Origin: an uncultured Alphaproteobacteria bacterium
Lineage (GTDB): Bacteria; Pseudomonadota; Alphaproteobacteria; Micropepsales; Micropepsaceae
Direction of reading: 5' to 3'
DNA length: 64,000 nucleotides
Assembly: GCA_902826695.1 (NCBI GenBank)
Contig: CADEFU010000001.1
Location: 359,764-423,763 of the forward strand
In this document: one piece after another, positions 31,747 to 41,078 of the stretch
Numbering within the stretch: position 1 is the stretch's first letter
Layout: each line of letters starts with the position of its first letter
Made by a program: the position numbers and the translations under genes
The notes under the pieces: generated by a model
What the model saw: the letters and a program-made list of their open reading frames with translations, nothing else
Database searches by the model: none
Told to the model about the DNA's origin: nothing

Positions 31747-33540
31747 ATGACCAAGACTATCCGCATCGGTTGCGCCAGCGGCTTTTGGGGCGACAGTTTC
31801 TTTTCAGCGCCGCAGTTGGTGATGAAGGGGAACATCGACTACCTCGTCTTCGACTATCTGGCCGAGATCACGATGTCGATCATGGCGCGGGCGCGGGAGA
31901 AGGATCCGAATGCCGGCTATGCGCATGACTTCGTGACGGTCACGATGGCGGGTATCGCGCGCGATGTCGCGGCGAAGAAGATCAAGGTCGTGACCAACGC
32001 GGGCGGTGTGAATCCGAAGGCGTGTGCGGCGGCCCTTGAAGCGTTGCTGGCGAAGCAGGGCGTGGCGTTGAAAGTCGCTTACGTCGATGGCGACGACGTG
32101 TTGCCGCGGCTCGACACGTGGAAGGCGCAAGGCGTCAAGGAGATGTTCACCGGCGCCCCCCTACCGGAAAAGCCGATCAGCATGAACGCCTATCTTGGCG
32201 GCTTTCCGATTGCGGCAGCTCTTGCGAAGGGCGCGGATGTCGTGATCACGGGGCGGTGCGTGGATAGCGCGGTGACGCTTGGGGCGTGCATCCACGAGTT
32301 CGCGTGGGGTCCTAAAGACTACGACAAGCTTTCGGGTGGGAGCCTCGCCGGCCATATTGTCGAGTGCGGGGCGCAAGCTTGCGGCGGCATCTTCACCGAT
32401 TGGGACCAAGTGCCCGATTGGGACAACATCGGCTACGCGATTGCCGAAGTGTCCGCTGACGGGTCGTTTGTCGCGACGAAGCCCGACGGCACAGGCGGGC
32501 TCGTCAGTGTGGGCACGGTCGGCGAGCAAATGCTCTACGAGATCGGCGATCCGCAGGCTTACATGCTGCCCGATGTCGTGTGCGACTTCTCTCAGGTGAA
32601 GATCGAGCAGCAGGGCAAGGATCGCGTGCGCGTGTCGAACGCGAAGGGTCATGCGCCGACTGCGACGTACAAGTGCTCGACGACGTACGAAGATGGCTAT
32701 CGCGTCGGCAATCTGGTTGCGATCGGCGGCATCGATGCAGCAGCGAAAGCGCGGCGCACGGGCGAGGCCGTCTTGAAGCGCATGGAGGGTGTTCTGCGTG
32801 CGCGCAACTGGGGGCCGTTCACGGAGACCTCCATCGAAGTGCTGGGCGATGAGGATTCTTACGGTCCGCACAAGCATCACCTTGGTGGGCGTGAGGCGAT
32901 CCTGAAACTGGCGGCAAAGCACGCGCGCAAGGAGCCACTTGAGATCATGATGCGGGAGCTCACGTCTTCCGGGACGTCGTTCGCACCGGGCACGTCGGGC
33001 TACGCCGGTTTGCGGCCGAAGGTGACGCCGGTCGTCCGGCATTTCTCCTGTGTGATCCCGAAGAAGGAAGTGACCGCGACCGTGCATATGGCGGGCGACA
33101 GTTTTAGCGTGCCGATCGACACGGCAGGTGGGTTCGACCCGAAGATGCTCGTGCGGCCGGTCGTGGATGCGAAGACAGAGCCTGCGGCTACGACGGTGCC
33201 GCTCATCAAGATCGCGTTCGCGCGGTCCGGCGACAAGGGCAACAACTCGAACATCGGCGTGATGGCGCGTAAGCCAGCCTATTCGCCTTACATTCGCGCG
33301 GCGCTCACTGAAGCTGCGGTCGCGAAGTGGTTCGTGCACTTGTTCGAAGGCGGCAAGGGCAAAGTGGAGCGCTGGGATCTGCCGGGTACGCATGCGCTGA
33401 ACTTCCTGCTGCACGATGCGCTGGGCGGTGGCGGTGTTGCGAGCTTGCGCAACGACCCTCAGGGCAAGGCCCTGGCGCAGCAACTGCTGGAGTTTCCTAT
33501 TCCCCTGCCGCGCGAACTGGCTGCGGAAGCTGGGGCTTAA
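31747..33540 (+). CDS. AtuA family (acyclic terpene utilisation, DUF1446) protein
   Basis: 597 residues. IRIGCASGFWGDSFFSAPQL (about 5-24), NIDYLVFDYLAEITMSIMAR (about 29-48), TNAGGVNPKACAAALEALL and GADVVITGRCVDSAVTLGAC are DUF1446/AtuA motifs. After a linker near 480 comes the second AtuA-like ferredoxin-fold domain, starting IKIAFARSGDKGNNSNIGV. AtuA is needed for growth on citronellol and geraniol in Pseudomonas, but its biochemical step is unknown. The rest of an atu cluster (AtuCF geranyl-CoA carboxylase, AtuE) is not in this window. Co-transcribed with the ACAD. Confidence 0.9.
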   Translation: MTKTIRIGCASGFWGDSFFSAPQLVMKGNIDYLVFDYLAEITMSIMARAREKDPNAGYAHDFVTVTMAGIARDVAAKKIKVVTNAGGVNPKACAAALEALLAKQGVALKVAYVDGDDVLPRLDTWKAQGVKEMFTGAPLPEKPISMNAYLGGFPIAAALAKGADVVITGRCVDSAVTLGACIHEFAWGPKDYDKLSGGSLAGHIVECGAQACGGIFTDWDQVPDWDNIGYAIAEVSADGSFVATKPDGTGGLVSVGTVGEQMLYEIGDPQAYMLPDVVCDFSQVKIEQQGKDRVRVSNAKGHAPTATYKCSTTYEDGYRVGNLVAIGGIDAAAKARRTGEAVLKRMEGVLRARNWGPFTETSIEVLGDEDSYGPHKHHLGGREAILKLAAKHARKEPLEIMMRELTSSGTSFAPGTSGYAGLRPKVTPVVRHFSCVIPKKEVTATVHMAGDSFSVPIDTAGGFDPKMLVRPVVDAKTEPAATTVPLIKIAFARSGDKGNNSNIGVMARKPAYSPYIRAALTEAAVAKWFVHLFEGGKGKVERWDLPGTHALNFLLHDALGGGGVASLRNDPQGKALAQQLLEFPIPLPRELAAEAGA

Positions 33541-33597
33541 GGCAGGGATTTCCGTGCCGAGTGTGACCGCGGGCACGCAGGTCATTTTGCGCGCGTG

Positions 33598-33669
33598 CTA
33601 AGAGCGGCATCAACCAAGTCGAATCTTGGGACCGATAACAGGCGCGGCGATCAAGCCTCGCGCTCTTAG
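33598..33669 (+). promoter_or_regulatory. Leader inverted repeat before lectin gene
   Basis: CTAAGAGCG (33598-33606) is perfectly complementary to CGCTCTTAG (33661-33669), 54 bases apart. The right arm runs into the AGGAGAGG ribosome site of the lectin gene, so pairing could limit its access. It may equally be coincidental. Confidence 0.3.
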
Positions 33670-33681
33670 GAGAGGAACTAA

Positions 33682-34704
33682 ATGTTTCGATATCTTGCCG
33701 CGGCGGTGCTCGCCGTGGCTTTGCAATTCGCGACGGGAACGGTCTCGACTGCCGAAGCGAAGCCCACGTGTGTGTCGTGGTCGGCCAACAGGATCGATTG
33801 CTTCGCGCGGGGCAGCGATAACGCGATGTGGCACCGCTGGTGGAACGGCGCCGCTTGGGGCGGCTGGGAGTCGCTTGGCGGCGTGTTGACCAGCGACATC
33901 AGCTGCACGAGCTGGGGGCCCAATCGTATCGACTGTTTTGGGCGCGGTCTCGACAATGCGATGTGGCACAAATGGTGGGACGGTGCGGCCTGGGGCGGTT
34001 GGGAGAATCTCGGCGGTGTGCTGAAGAGCGACCTCAGCTGTACGAGCTGGGGCGCCAATCGCATCGACTGCTTTGTCCGCGGTACGGACAATGCGATGTG
34101 GCACAAGTGGTGGAACGGTGCCGCTTGGGGCGGATGGGAGAAGCTCGGCGGCATTCTGCAAGGCAAGCCTGAGTGCGTGTCGTGGGGACCGAACCGCATC
34201 GATTGCTTCGTCAAGGGTCCGCTGAACGCGATGTGGCATCGCTGGTGGGACGGCGCGAGCTGGGGCGGTTGGGAAAACCTCGGCGGCGTGCTGACCGGCG
34301 ATCCGGAGTGCGTGTCGTGGAGCGCCGGCCGTCTCGACTGTTTCGTGCGCGGGCTCGACAAAGGCCTTTATCACACCTGGTGGGCAGGCGGCGGTTGGGG
34401 CGCTTGGGAGAATCTCGGCGGCAAGTTCAGCGGCGAGATCGAGTGCACCGCGTGGGGACCGAACCGTCTCGACTGCTTCGTGCGCGGTACCAATGGTGCG
34501 ATGTGGCACCGCTGGTGGAACGGCGCGGCCTGGGGCGGCTGGGAGGAGCTCGGCGGCGTGCTTGGCGGAAACCTGTCGTGCACGTCGTGGTCGGCAAACC
34601 GGATCGACTGTTTCGTGAAGGGGCCGCTTAATCGGCTGTGGCATCGCTGGTGGGATGGCGCCAACTGGGGCGGCTGGGAAGATCTCGGCGGCGTCATCAA
34701 GTAA
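33682..34704 (+). CDS. Secreted seven-bladed PLL-type beta-propeller lectin
   Basis: 340 residues. Signal peptide (about 1-26, cut near AEA-K). The rest is seven repeats of exactly 45 residues, beginning at Cys30, 75, 120, 165, 210, 255 and 300, each like [12 protein letters not shown][24 protein letters not shown]. This is the blade pattern of the Photorhabdus luminescens lectin PLL, which binds fucose or methylated sugars between blades. Unlike the PLL sequences I recall, each blade has two cysteines 10 residues apart (C...IDCF), giving 14 in all, placed for one disulfide per blade. Blade 5 is the most divergent ([15 protein letters not shown]). AGGAGAGG precedes the ATG and a strong terminator follows; single gene. 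Confidence 0.87.
   Translation: MFRYLAAAVLAVALQFATGTVSTAEAKPTCVSWSANRIDCFARGSDNAMWHRWWNGAAWGGWESLGGVLTSDISCTSWGPNRIDCFGRGLDNAMWHKWWDGAAWGGWENLGGVLKSDLSCTSWGANRIDCFVRGTDNAMWHKWWNGAAWGGWEKLGGILQGKPECVSWGPNRIDCFVKGPLNAMWHRWWDGASWGGWENLGGVLTGDPECVSWSAGRLDCFVRGLDKGLYHTWWAGGGWGAWENLGGKFSGEIECTAWGPNRLDCFVRGTNGAMWHRWWNGAAWGGWEELGGVLGGNLSCTSWSANRIDCFVKGPLNRLWHRWWDGANWGGWEDLGGVIK
33769..34704 (+). repeat. Seven tandem 135-bp coding repeats (propeller blades)
   Basis: Seven units of 135 bp, the last 12 bp short, with identical phase. Each encodes one 45-residue blade. Divergence is mostly at third codon positions and at a few surface residues, so the array is under protein-level selection and is not a DNA-level satellite. 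Confidence 0.85.
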
Positions 34705-34727
34705 AGCGCTCAATTGTGCGATACTGG

Positions 34728-34764
34728 CCTCGCGCGACCATCCAGTTGCGCGAGGTTTTTTTTT
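34728..34764 (+). terminator. Intrinsic terminator after lectin gene
   Basis: CCTCGCGC (34728-34735) pairs with GCGCGAGG (34748-34755), with some extra inner pairing, followed by nine T residues (34756-34764). It lies 24 bp after the lectin stop and 15 bp before the UDG-like start, and clearly separates the two transcripts. Confidence 0.92.
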
Positions 34765-34778
34765 GAGGATGCCGGGGC

Positions 34779-35369
34779 GTGGGGCAGAGTTTTGTGATGC
34801 TGCTGCATGAGATCCGTGCTTGCCGGATCTGCGCGCTGCATCTACCGCACGAACCTCGGCCGGTGCTGCGTGCGAAGCCGTCGGCGCGCATCGTGATTGC
34901 GGGGCAGGCACCAGGCACGCGGGTGCATGCGAGCGGCATGCCGTTCACCGATCCGTCGGGCGACAGGCTGCGCGATTGGATGGGCGTCGACAAAGAGACG
35001 TTCTACGACGACACTAAAGTTGCCATCGTGCCGATGGGGTTTTGCTTTCCCGGCCTTGATGCGAAGGGCGGCGATCTTCCCCCGCGCAAGGAGTGCGCGC
35101 CGGCGTGGCGGGAGAAGCTTTTCGCTGGGTTGAAGAACGTCGAACTCACACTGCTTGTCGGCCTCTATTCGCAAGCCTGGCATTTGGGCGATCGCGAGAA
35201 GGAAACGCTGACCGATACGGTGAAGGCTTGGCGCTCGTATGGGCCTGCGCTGATCCCCCTGCCGCACCCTTCGTGGCGCAACAACGCGTGGGTTAAGAAA
35301 AATCCGTGGTTCGAAGAGGAGCTTCTGCCACACCTCAAGCGGCGGGTTTCGCGTATTCTGAAGGCATGA
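34779..35369 (+). CDS. Uracil-DNA glycosylase-fold family protein
   Basis: 196 residues. IVIAGQAPGTRVHASGMPF (about 39-57) corresponds to the GxxPG motif A of the UDG superfamily, DPSGDRLRDWMGV follows, and PLPHPSWRNNAW (about 164-175) is motif B (HPS). Cysteine pair CRICALH at the N-terminus (about 15-21). This COG1573-like subgroup is widespread, but its base-excision activity is not well studied. GTG at 34779 or ATG at 34797 may be the start. Stop overlaps the hydrolase start (ATGA). Confidence 0.85.
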   Translation: MGQSFVMLLHEIRACRICALHLPHEPRPVLRAKPSARIVIAGQAPGTRVHASGMPFTDPSGDRLRDWMGVDKETFYDDTKVAIVPMGFCFPGLDAKGGDLPPRKECAPAWREKLFAGLKNVELTLLVGLYSQAWHLGDREKETLTDTVKAWRSYGPALIPLPHPSWRNNAWVKKNPWFEEELLPHLKRRVSRILKA

Positions 35370-36313
35370 TGCGGGCGTTTGTTGTTGCATTGAGTTTGTT
35401 GCTTGGTGGCTGTGTGGCGGAGCGGCTGGCGGCGGGGCCTGGTGCTGCGACGCCTGCGTTCGTCGACCAGGGGCATTGGCGCTCCAACGACGGCTATGTG
35501 CTGGGCATGAGCCAGTGGCAAGCGGAGCGGCCGCGTGCGGTAATCGTCGCGCTGCACGGTATGAACGACTACGGGCAGTTCATCGAAGCGGGCGCAAAGC
35601 ACTGGCAGGGACGGGGGATCACGACCTACGCCTACGATCAACGAGGGTTCGGACGTACGGAAGGTAACGGTCGTTGGCCGGGGCATGAGGCGATGGCGCA
35701 GGATGTGCACGCGTTCATCGGTTTGGTCCGCGCGCGCCACCCCGGTGTGCCCGTCTACCTGGTCGGCGAGAGTATGGGTGGTGCGGTCGCGATGGTTGCG
35801 GCGGCGGGACGTGCGGAGCCTATTGCCGATGGCCTCGTCCTGGTGTCACCGGCGCTTTGGGGGTGGTCGAATCTTGACGTCATCAAGCGGTCCGCCCTGT
35901 GGGTCATGATGCAGATCGCGCCGGGCAGCCGGCTCAGCGGGCGCGGGCTCAACATCAAGCCATCGGACAACGAGCAAATGCTGATTGCGCTCGGGCGCGA
36001 TCCTTATGTCATCAAAACGACGCGTGTCGATGCCGTGTACGGGCTTACCAATCTGATGGAGGCCGCGTGGCAAGCGGCGCCTGGGGTGCGGATGCCGACG
36101 CTTGTGCTTTACGCGGACGGCGACGAAGTCGTGCCGTCGAAGCCGATCGTGGACGCGGCGGCTGCGATGCCGGGGACCAAACAAGTCGTCTGTTACGACG
36201 ACGGCTTTCATATGCTGCTCCGCGACCTGAAGCGCGAGCGCACGTGGGCTGCGATCGAGGCGTTTGCAGGCGGCGGACTAGCGGCCGACAGCGCGTGCAA
36301 AGTCTCGCGTTAG
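35366..36313 (+). CDS. Lipoprotein alpha/beta hydrolase (lysophospholipase-like)
   Basis: 315 residues from the ATG that overlaps the UDG stop. Lipobox LLGGC gives acylated Cys16, so the enzyme is membrane-anchored, probably in the periplasm or outer membrane. HGMNDYG (about 71-77) supplies the oxyanion loop, YDQRGFGRTEG follows, GESMGG holds the nucleophile Ser (near 136), and the acid and His are expected in LYADGDEVVP (Asp) and DDGFHMLL (His, near 280). This is the monoacylglycerol-lipase/PldB-like branch. The final 36 bp overlap the convergent nitronate monooxygenase gene. Confidence 0.88.
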   Translation: MMRAFVVALSLLLGGCVAERLAAGPGAATPAFVDQGHWRSNDGYVLGMSQWQAERPRAVIVALHGMNDYGQFIEAGAKHWQGRGITTYAYDQRGFGRTEGNGRWPGHEAMAQDVHAFIGLVRARHPGVPVYLVGESMGGAVAMVAAAGRAEPIADGLVLVSPALWGWSNLDVIKRSALWVMMQIAPGSRLSGRGLNIKPSDNEQMLIALGRDPYVIKTTRVDAVYGLTNLMEAAWQAAPGVRMPTLVLYADGDEVVPSKPIVDAAAAMPGTKQVVCYDDGFHMLLRDLKRERTWAAIEAFAGGGLAADSACKVSR

Positions 36314-37330
36314 TTCGCCTGCGGGCGCTTCGCGGGCAAAGCGCGGGCTTTGGCCGGACCAGAGCGGGGTGAAGTCGCTTGAACCTTGCGCTTCGGCTCT
36401 TATGCGCAAGGGCAACATGGCGTTCGTCGCATTCGGGAAGGCCGGCGCGATGGAGCTGATCGGGCCGAGTTCGCGCGTGGCGCGGTTCGCGATACCGCGT
36501 GCGGGGCGACCGGTGAAGACGTTGGTCAGGACAGTGTCGTGGCCGTCGGCGCGCTTCAGCGCGGCGCGGTAGAGCGGCGAGATTTTCGACTCCGGGCAGA
36601 GCAGATAGGCGGTGCCGATCTGGACGGCTGAGGCACCGAGAGTGAACGCGGCGTTGATCGTGCGCGCGTCGCCGATGCCGCCGGCTGCGATGACGGGCAC
36701 TTTGACAGCGTCCGCGATCGCGGGAATGAGGGCGAATGTGCCGACTTGGTTCGCGATGTCGGTTTCGACGAACATGCCGCGGTGGCCACCGGCTTCGACG
36801 CCTTGGGCGATGATTGCATCGACGCCCTGGGCATCCAGCCAGCGAGCTTCGGCGGCGGAGGTGGCGGATGAGATGACGCGCGCGCCGGTGCGCTTCACCC
36901 GATCCAGCAGGTGTGGTTCGGGCAAGCCGAAGTGGAAACTGACGACCGGTGGTTGAAGCGCTTCGACGATCATGCAGGACGCTTCATCAAAGGGTGCTCG
37001 GCCTCCTTTGACGGTCGCTTCGGCGATACCCAGTTCGTCGCGGTAGGGGGCAAGTTTGGCGATCCACGTCGCTTCGCCGTCGTAATCAGGCTTCGGCGCT
37101 GTGTGACAGAAGAAGTTGAGGTTGAACGGTTTGCTCGTGCTGCGCCGGATGGCTTCGATCTCGGCGCGTATTTGATCGGGCGAAAGCAGAGCGCAGGGGA
37201 GGGAACCCAAGCCGCCGGCATTGCAGACGGCTATTGCGAGTTCGGCGCCTTGGGCGCCGGCCATCGGTGCTTGGATGATCGGGTGTTCGACGCCGAATAG
37301 AGACGAAAGTGAAGACATGAGGCTGCTCAC
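36278..37330 (-). CDS. Nitronate monooxygenase (2-nitropropane dioxygenase family)
   Basis: 350 residues, FMN-dependent TIM barrel. HPIIQAPMAGAQGAELAIAV (about 17-36), VSFHFGLP (about 126-133), AQGVEAGGHRGMF (about 176-188, with the catalytic His in GGH) and AGGIGDARTINAAFTLGAS (about 217-235) are family motifs. Detoxifies nitronates such as propionate 3-nitronate. Start taken at GTG 37330, which overlaps the upstream kinase stop (GTGA); ATG 37318 is an alternative. The coupling to the sensor kinase may be positional only. Confidence 0.88.
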   Translation of the reverse strand: MSSLMSSLSSLFGVEHPIIQAPMAGAQGAELAIAVCNAGGLGSLPCALLSPDQIRAEIEAIRRSTSKPFNLNFFCHTAPKPDYDGEATWIAKLAPYRDELGIAEATVKGGRAPFDEASCMIVEALQPPVVSFHFGLPEPHLLDRVKRTGARVISSATSAAEARWLDAQGVDAIIAQGVEAGGHRGMFVETDIANQVGTFALIPAIADAVKVPVIAAGGIGDARTINAAFTLGASAVQIGTAYLLCPESKISPLYRAALKRADGHDTVLTNVFTGRPARGIANRATRELGPISSIAPAFPNATNAMLPLRIRAEAQGSSDFTPLWSGQSPRFAREAPAGELTRDFARAVGR

Positions 37331-39192
37331 GCGGGCAGCAGTATCTTTAGGCAGGTTTCATTGTGGCCGCTAGTCACATCGAGTGTGGCACCGATCGATG
37401 CAGCGCGTTTGCGCATGTTTGCGAGGCCGCGACCGGTTGTTTGCGTGTGGGGATCGAAGCCGATGCCGTCGTTGCTTAGCGTGAGCGCCGTGGTGCCCGT
37501 GTTTGGGTCGCGCGTCAGCGTGAACGTGACGCGCTTTGGCTTGCCATGGCGGATGGCATTGCTCAGTCCTTCCTGCAGGATGCGATAGACCTGCAAGACG
37601 GCTGCGGGGCCAAGCGCCTTTGTTGCGGGGGCATCGTCCATTTTCCAGGAGATTTCGATGCCCGCGGCCGTGCACTTCGGTTCGATGCGGGTGCGGAACG
37701 TACCGAGCGCGGTTTCCAGGGAGCCGTCGATGCCGTCGAGCGAGTCGATAACGAGATAGAGGTCGTCGATAGCGGCTTGGAGGCCGGTTGCCATCGCGTC
37801 GGGCTTTCCGCTGCCGCTGCGGGCCTGGACGAGGAGGCCAAGTAGCTGCGAGCCGATGCCGTCATGGACGTCGCGCATGATGCGGCTGCGCTCCGTGGTC
37901 AAGACGCGCTCGCGTTCTTGCGCCCTGAGAAGCGCGTGGTTGGCTTCGATCTCGCGCTCCTTGTCGCGTACTTGACGAGCTAGCGTTTCGTTGTTGAGCG
38001 CGGCCAGTTGGTAGATGCCGATGCTGTGGCGGGCGATGCCGACGGCGATGAAGACGATAATCGTGATAGCGCCTAGCTGCGAAAAAGCTTCGCCCTGCGG
38101 CATGTTGATGGGGCGAAGCACCTCGATGGCGGTTTGCGTGGCGACGGAGGCGCAGGCCATGCCTAAGCCTATGCCGGCGACGAAGATTTCGGGGGCTGCG
38201 GTCGGCGGTGCGCGGTAGTAGTGGCGCGCTAAGCGTTGGATCATAAAGCCCAGGGCGAAGAGACCGGTCAGCGACTCGAGCGGCCCGGCGACAGAGTTTG
38301 CCTGCATGGGAGGCAACGTCGCGAACGCGACGAGGATCACGAGCCACGCGAGGCAAGCGGCGGCGGCAAGCCAGGGCCGGTAGTTTCTAGGGCCGTTCGT
38401 CCACTCGTTGATGAAGGCGATGCACGACAGCCAAATCGGGATAGCCGTTGCGTGCAGATACATATCGCGAAACGGTTGGGGCCATGACACGTCAGTCCAT
38501 AGCGTGTGCAGCAGACGCGCAAGGAAGAATCCGAGGGTCAAGGCTATCGTCAGCGTGAGTGCTGGGCGCACAAGCGGCGAGAGCGCGAGAGCGAATAGCA
38601 GCACGATCCCAGCCGCAAGCGCCGCTATCTCGGCGTTGTCGTGGATGATCGCAAGGGCATGCGTGTGCTCAGGCTCGAGTCTCGCCGCAGGGCCGAGGTA
38701 GATCTGGTGCACCGTAATGTACGGGCTGTTGCTGGCGCACAGGATGTCGATCGTGTTGGTGCCCTGCACAAGCAGCGACGGGGGGATACGCACCAGGCGC
38801 GGGTGGAAGCCGTGCAGCGTTGGGGAACTACCCAGCGCGCCCGGTGCGGCGGCCGCGAGTTGGCCGTTGACGTAGACGGCGTAGTTGTCGCGGATGCGTC
38901 GCGACAGAAGCGCCAAATCCGCTGTTTGCGGGTCCGCGACTTCGTAGGTCAGCCGCGCGACGCCGAAGCGGCCGTCGCGCCGAAAGGGCCGTGTCTTTGT
39001 TTCGAACGTGGCGGTCGAGGCGTCGGCGATGTTGGGGCGCGCGAGCGGGGCAAACTGGATGCGCTCGACCAGCAGGTCGCGGACGCTCGGAGCCCCGACA
39101 TCCACCCAGGCGATGAGCAGCCAGCTGACGAGGCCCGCGAGGGCGAGGGCTGCTATCTTCTCCCAACCATGCGGAAAGGCTGCGAGAGGCAT
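37327..39192 (-). CDS. Membrane sensor histidine kinase (NarX/HisKA_3 type), copy B
   Basis: 621 residues. One N-terminal membrane helix (about 15-31), a periplasmic domain of about 150 residues with a beta-sandwich look (YAVYVNGQLA ... TNTIDILCASN), then seven helices (about 185-395), a coiled-coil (395-430) and a HisKA_3 domain with His443 in IMRDVHDGIGSQLLGLL. HATPase ends with GRGLANMRKRAASIGA (near 590-605). The 7TM plus extracellular sandwich layout is that of 7TMR-DISM-like receptors. Close paralogue of the kinase just upstream, 8 bp away. Probable phosphodonor for the response regulator at 41075. Confidence 0.9.
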   Translation of the reverse strand: MPLAAFPHGWEKIAALALAGLVSWLLIAWVDVGAPSVRDLLVERIQFAPLARPNIADASTATFETKTRPFRRDGRFGVARLTYEVADPQTADLALLSRRIRDNYAVYVNGQLAAAAPGALGSSPTLHGFHPRLVRIPPSLLVQGTNTIDILCASNSPYITVHQIYLGPAARLEPEHTHALAIIHDNAEIAALAAGIVLLFALALSPLVRPALTLTIALTLGFFLARLLHTLWTDVSWPQPFRDMYLHATAIPIWLSCIAFINEWTNGPRNYRPWLAAAACLAWLVILVAFATLPPMQANSVAGPLESLTGLFALGFMIQRLARHYYRAPPTAAPEIFVAGIGLGMACASVATQTAIEVLRPINMPQGEAFSQLGAITIIVFIAVGIARHSIGIYQLAALNNETLARQVRDKEREIEANHALLRAQERERVLTTERSRIMRDVHDGIGSQLLGLLVQARSGSGKPDAMATGLQAAIDDLYLVIDSLDGIDGSLETALGTFRTRIEPKCTAAGIEISWKMDDAPATKALGPAAVLQVYRILQEGLSNAIRHGKPKRVTFTLTRDPNTGTTALTLSNDGIGFDPHTQTTGRGLANMRKRAASIGATLDVTSGHNETCLKILLPA

Positions 39193-39200
39193 CGGCGGTC

Positions 39201-41078
39201 CTATTTTTGCAGCCGGATCGAGATCCGGGATCCCGGACTCAAGTTGTCGATCGCCAGCATGGCGCCGATAGAGGCTGCGCGCCGTTTCATATTGGCAAGG
39301 CCGCGGCCGACAAGCTGCATGGTGGGATCGAATCCTTTGCCGTCATCGGTGACGGATATTTCGATCGCCGATGGGTCGGCGGCGTTGTGCAAGCTCAGGT
39401 GGAGTTTACGCGACCCGGCGTGTCGAATCGCATTGCTCAACGCTTCTTGGAGGATGCGGTAGATCTGAAGGATGGCAGCTGGGCCGATGGATGGCGTTTC
39501 GCCGATGTGCTCCACTGACCAATCGACGGAAATGCCGGCGGCGCGGCATTTGGGTTCGATGCGGTTGCGGAATGTGCCCAATGCGGTTTCGAGCGAGCCT
39601 TCAACTGTGTCGAGCGAGTCGATGACGAGGTAAAGGTCGTCGATTGCGGCTTGGAGGCCGGCCGAGATCGTTTCGGGCTTTGCGTTGCCGGCGCGGGTTT
39701 GGATGAGCAAGCCTAAGAGTTGCGAGCCGATGCCGTCGTGGACGTCGCGCATGATGCGGCTGCGTTCGGTGTCCAGGGCGTCTTTGCGGTCGCGATCGCG
39801 CAGGAGGGCATGGTTCGCTGCGATCTGGCGTTCCTTCTCGTCCACCTTGCGCGCAAGCGCTTCGTTGTTCAGCGTCGCCAGCTGGTAGATGGCAATGCCG
39901 TGGCGCGCGAGGCCGACCGCGATGAAGACGATGATTGCGATCGTGCCAAATTTCGTGATCGCGCGGCCCTGATTGGCGGCCTGCGACGGCAGCGGCTCGA
40001 TCAGTCCGGTCTGGGTGAGTAGCAACACGAGCGCCATGACAAGACCTACGGTCGCAACCGCTATCTCTGCCGCGGTCGAAGCGTCGGCGTGGTAGTAGTA
40101 GCGAACAAACCGTTGGACCATAAATATGAAGGCGGCTGCGCCGAGTATCACCACGATGGCGTTGCTGACTTCGATCGCCTCGCGCATTGGCAAGGTGAGA
40201 TAAATTGCAGCCGCAAGAGTAGCGCCGACCGAACCTGCGGCTAAGAACCAATATCTGTATCGGGGAGGGCCGCTGGTCCATTCATTGGCAAACGCACCTA
40301 TGGAGGCCCAGAGCGGAGCGCCGATCGAAGTCAAGACGAGGTGCTCCAATAGCGTAGGCCACTGATAGTTCACCCAAAGGCCAAATATCTCGTTCAGCAG
40401 AGTGAAACTGAGTGTTAGCCCTATCGTCAGCGTGAGGCCCGGGTTTTGGATGACTGATGCGAGTGCCAACGCGAAAACCAGCACGACGGCGGCGACGATG
40501 GCGGCGACGAGGCCACTTTCGCGCGTGAGCATGTAGGTATGGCGGTAAACGGGCTGTAGACGTGCGGTCGGTCCGAGGTAGGCATCGTAAACAACCGCGC
40601 GTGGCACATTGCGCGCGACAATGATGTCGATGGTGTTCTTTCCTTCGACCAACATGGCCGGCAACAGTCTGACCAGACGCGGTTCGGTGCCGTGTAGTGT
40701 CGAAAGCGTGCCAACAACGCCCAGGGTCTCGGTCGCGAGGTGGCCGTTCAAGTAGATGTTGTAGTTGTCGCGGGCGCGAGTCACGAAGAGCGCTAAGTCG
40801 GATGTTGCCGGTGCTTCGACCTCAAACTCGATTCGTGCCGCGCCGAACTGACCGTCGGGCCAGATCGGTAGTGCGTAAGGCCTGAACGTCGCGTCGGCTA
40901 AAGCGTCGATGTGAGGCCGCGGAAGCGACGCGACCAACGTGCGCTGCGGACGAAGGTCGGTGATCTGTGTCAGGCCGAAGTCAACCCAGAGGATGAGGAA
41001 GACGCTAACGACGATGCCGATGAGAGAGGCTGTCAGCTTTTGCCAGCCCGCAGGCAGCCACTTTTGCATCCGGCTCAA
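39201..41078 (-). CDS. Membrane sensor histidine kinase (NarX/HisKA_3 type), copy A
   Basis: 625 residues with the same architecture as copy B: N-terminal helix, periplasmic beta-sandwich (NYNIYLNGHLATETLG, KNTIDIIVARN), seven membrane helices, coiled-coil and HisKA_3 with the His in RIMRDVHDGIGSQLLGLLIQ (near 447). C-terminal GRGLANMKRRAASIGA. The cytoplasmic halves of A and B are far more alike than their periplasmic domains, so the two may read different signals and feed one regulator. ATG at 41078 overlaps the regulator stop (ATGA). Confidence 0.9.
   Translation of the reverse strand: MSRMQKWLPAGWQKLTASLIGIVVSVFLILWVDFGLTQITDLRPQRTLVASLPRPHIDALADATFRPYALPIWPDGQFGAARIEFEVEAPATSDLALFVTRARDNYNIYLNGHLATETLGVVGTLSTLHGTEPRLVRLLPAMLVEGKNTIDIIVARNVPRAVVYDAYLGPTARLQPVYRHTYMLTRESGLVAAIVAAVVLVFALALASVIQNPGLTLTIGLTLSFTLLNEIFGLWVNYQWPTLLEHLVLTSIGAPLWASIGAFANEWTSGPPRYRYWFLAAGSVGATLAAAIYLTLPMREAIEVSNAIVVILGAAAFIFMVQRFVRYYYHADASTAAEIAVATVGLVMALVLLLTQTGLIEPLPSQAANQGRAITKFGTIAIIVFIAVGLARHGIAIYQLATLNNEALARKVDEKERQIAANHALLRDRDRKDALDTERSRIMRDVHDGIGSQLLGLLIQTRAGNAKPETISAGLQAAIDDLYLVIDSLDTVEGSLETALGTFRNRIEPKCRAAGISVDWSVEHIGETPSIGPAAILQIYRILQEALSNAIRHAGSRKLHLSLHNAADPSAIEISVTDDGKGFDPTMQLVGRGLANMKRRAASIGAMLAIDNLSPGSRISIRLQK

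Noticed and set aside
32161-33585. A 474-codon open frame antisense to the AtuA gene
   Set aside because: No domain, no ribosome site, composition of an antisense shadow.
33769-34704. Possible CRISPR array from regular repeats
   Set aside because: Repeats are 135 bp, contiguous and coding, with no unique spacers.
33610-34911. A 433-codon repetitive open frame antisense to the lectin gene
   Set aside because: Its periodicity simply reflects the 135-bp coding repeat; the plus frame has a signal peptide, ribosome site and known blade pattern.
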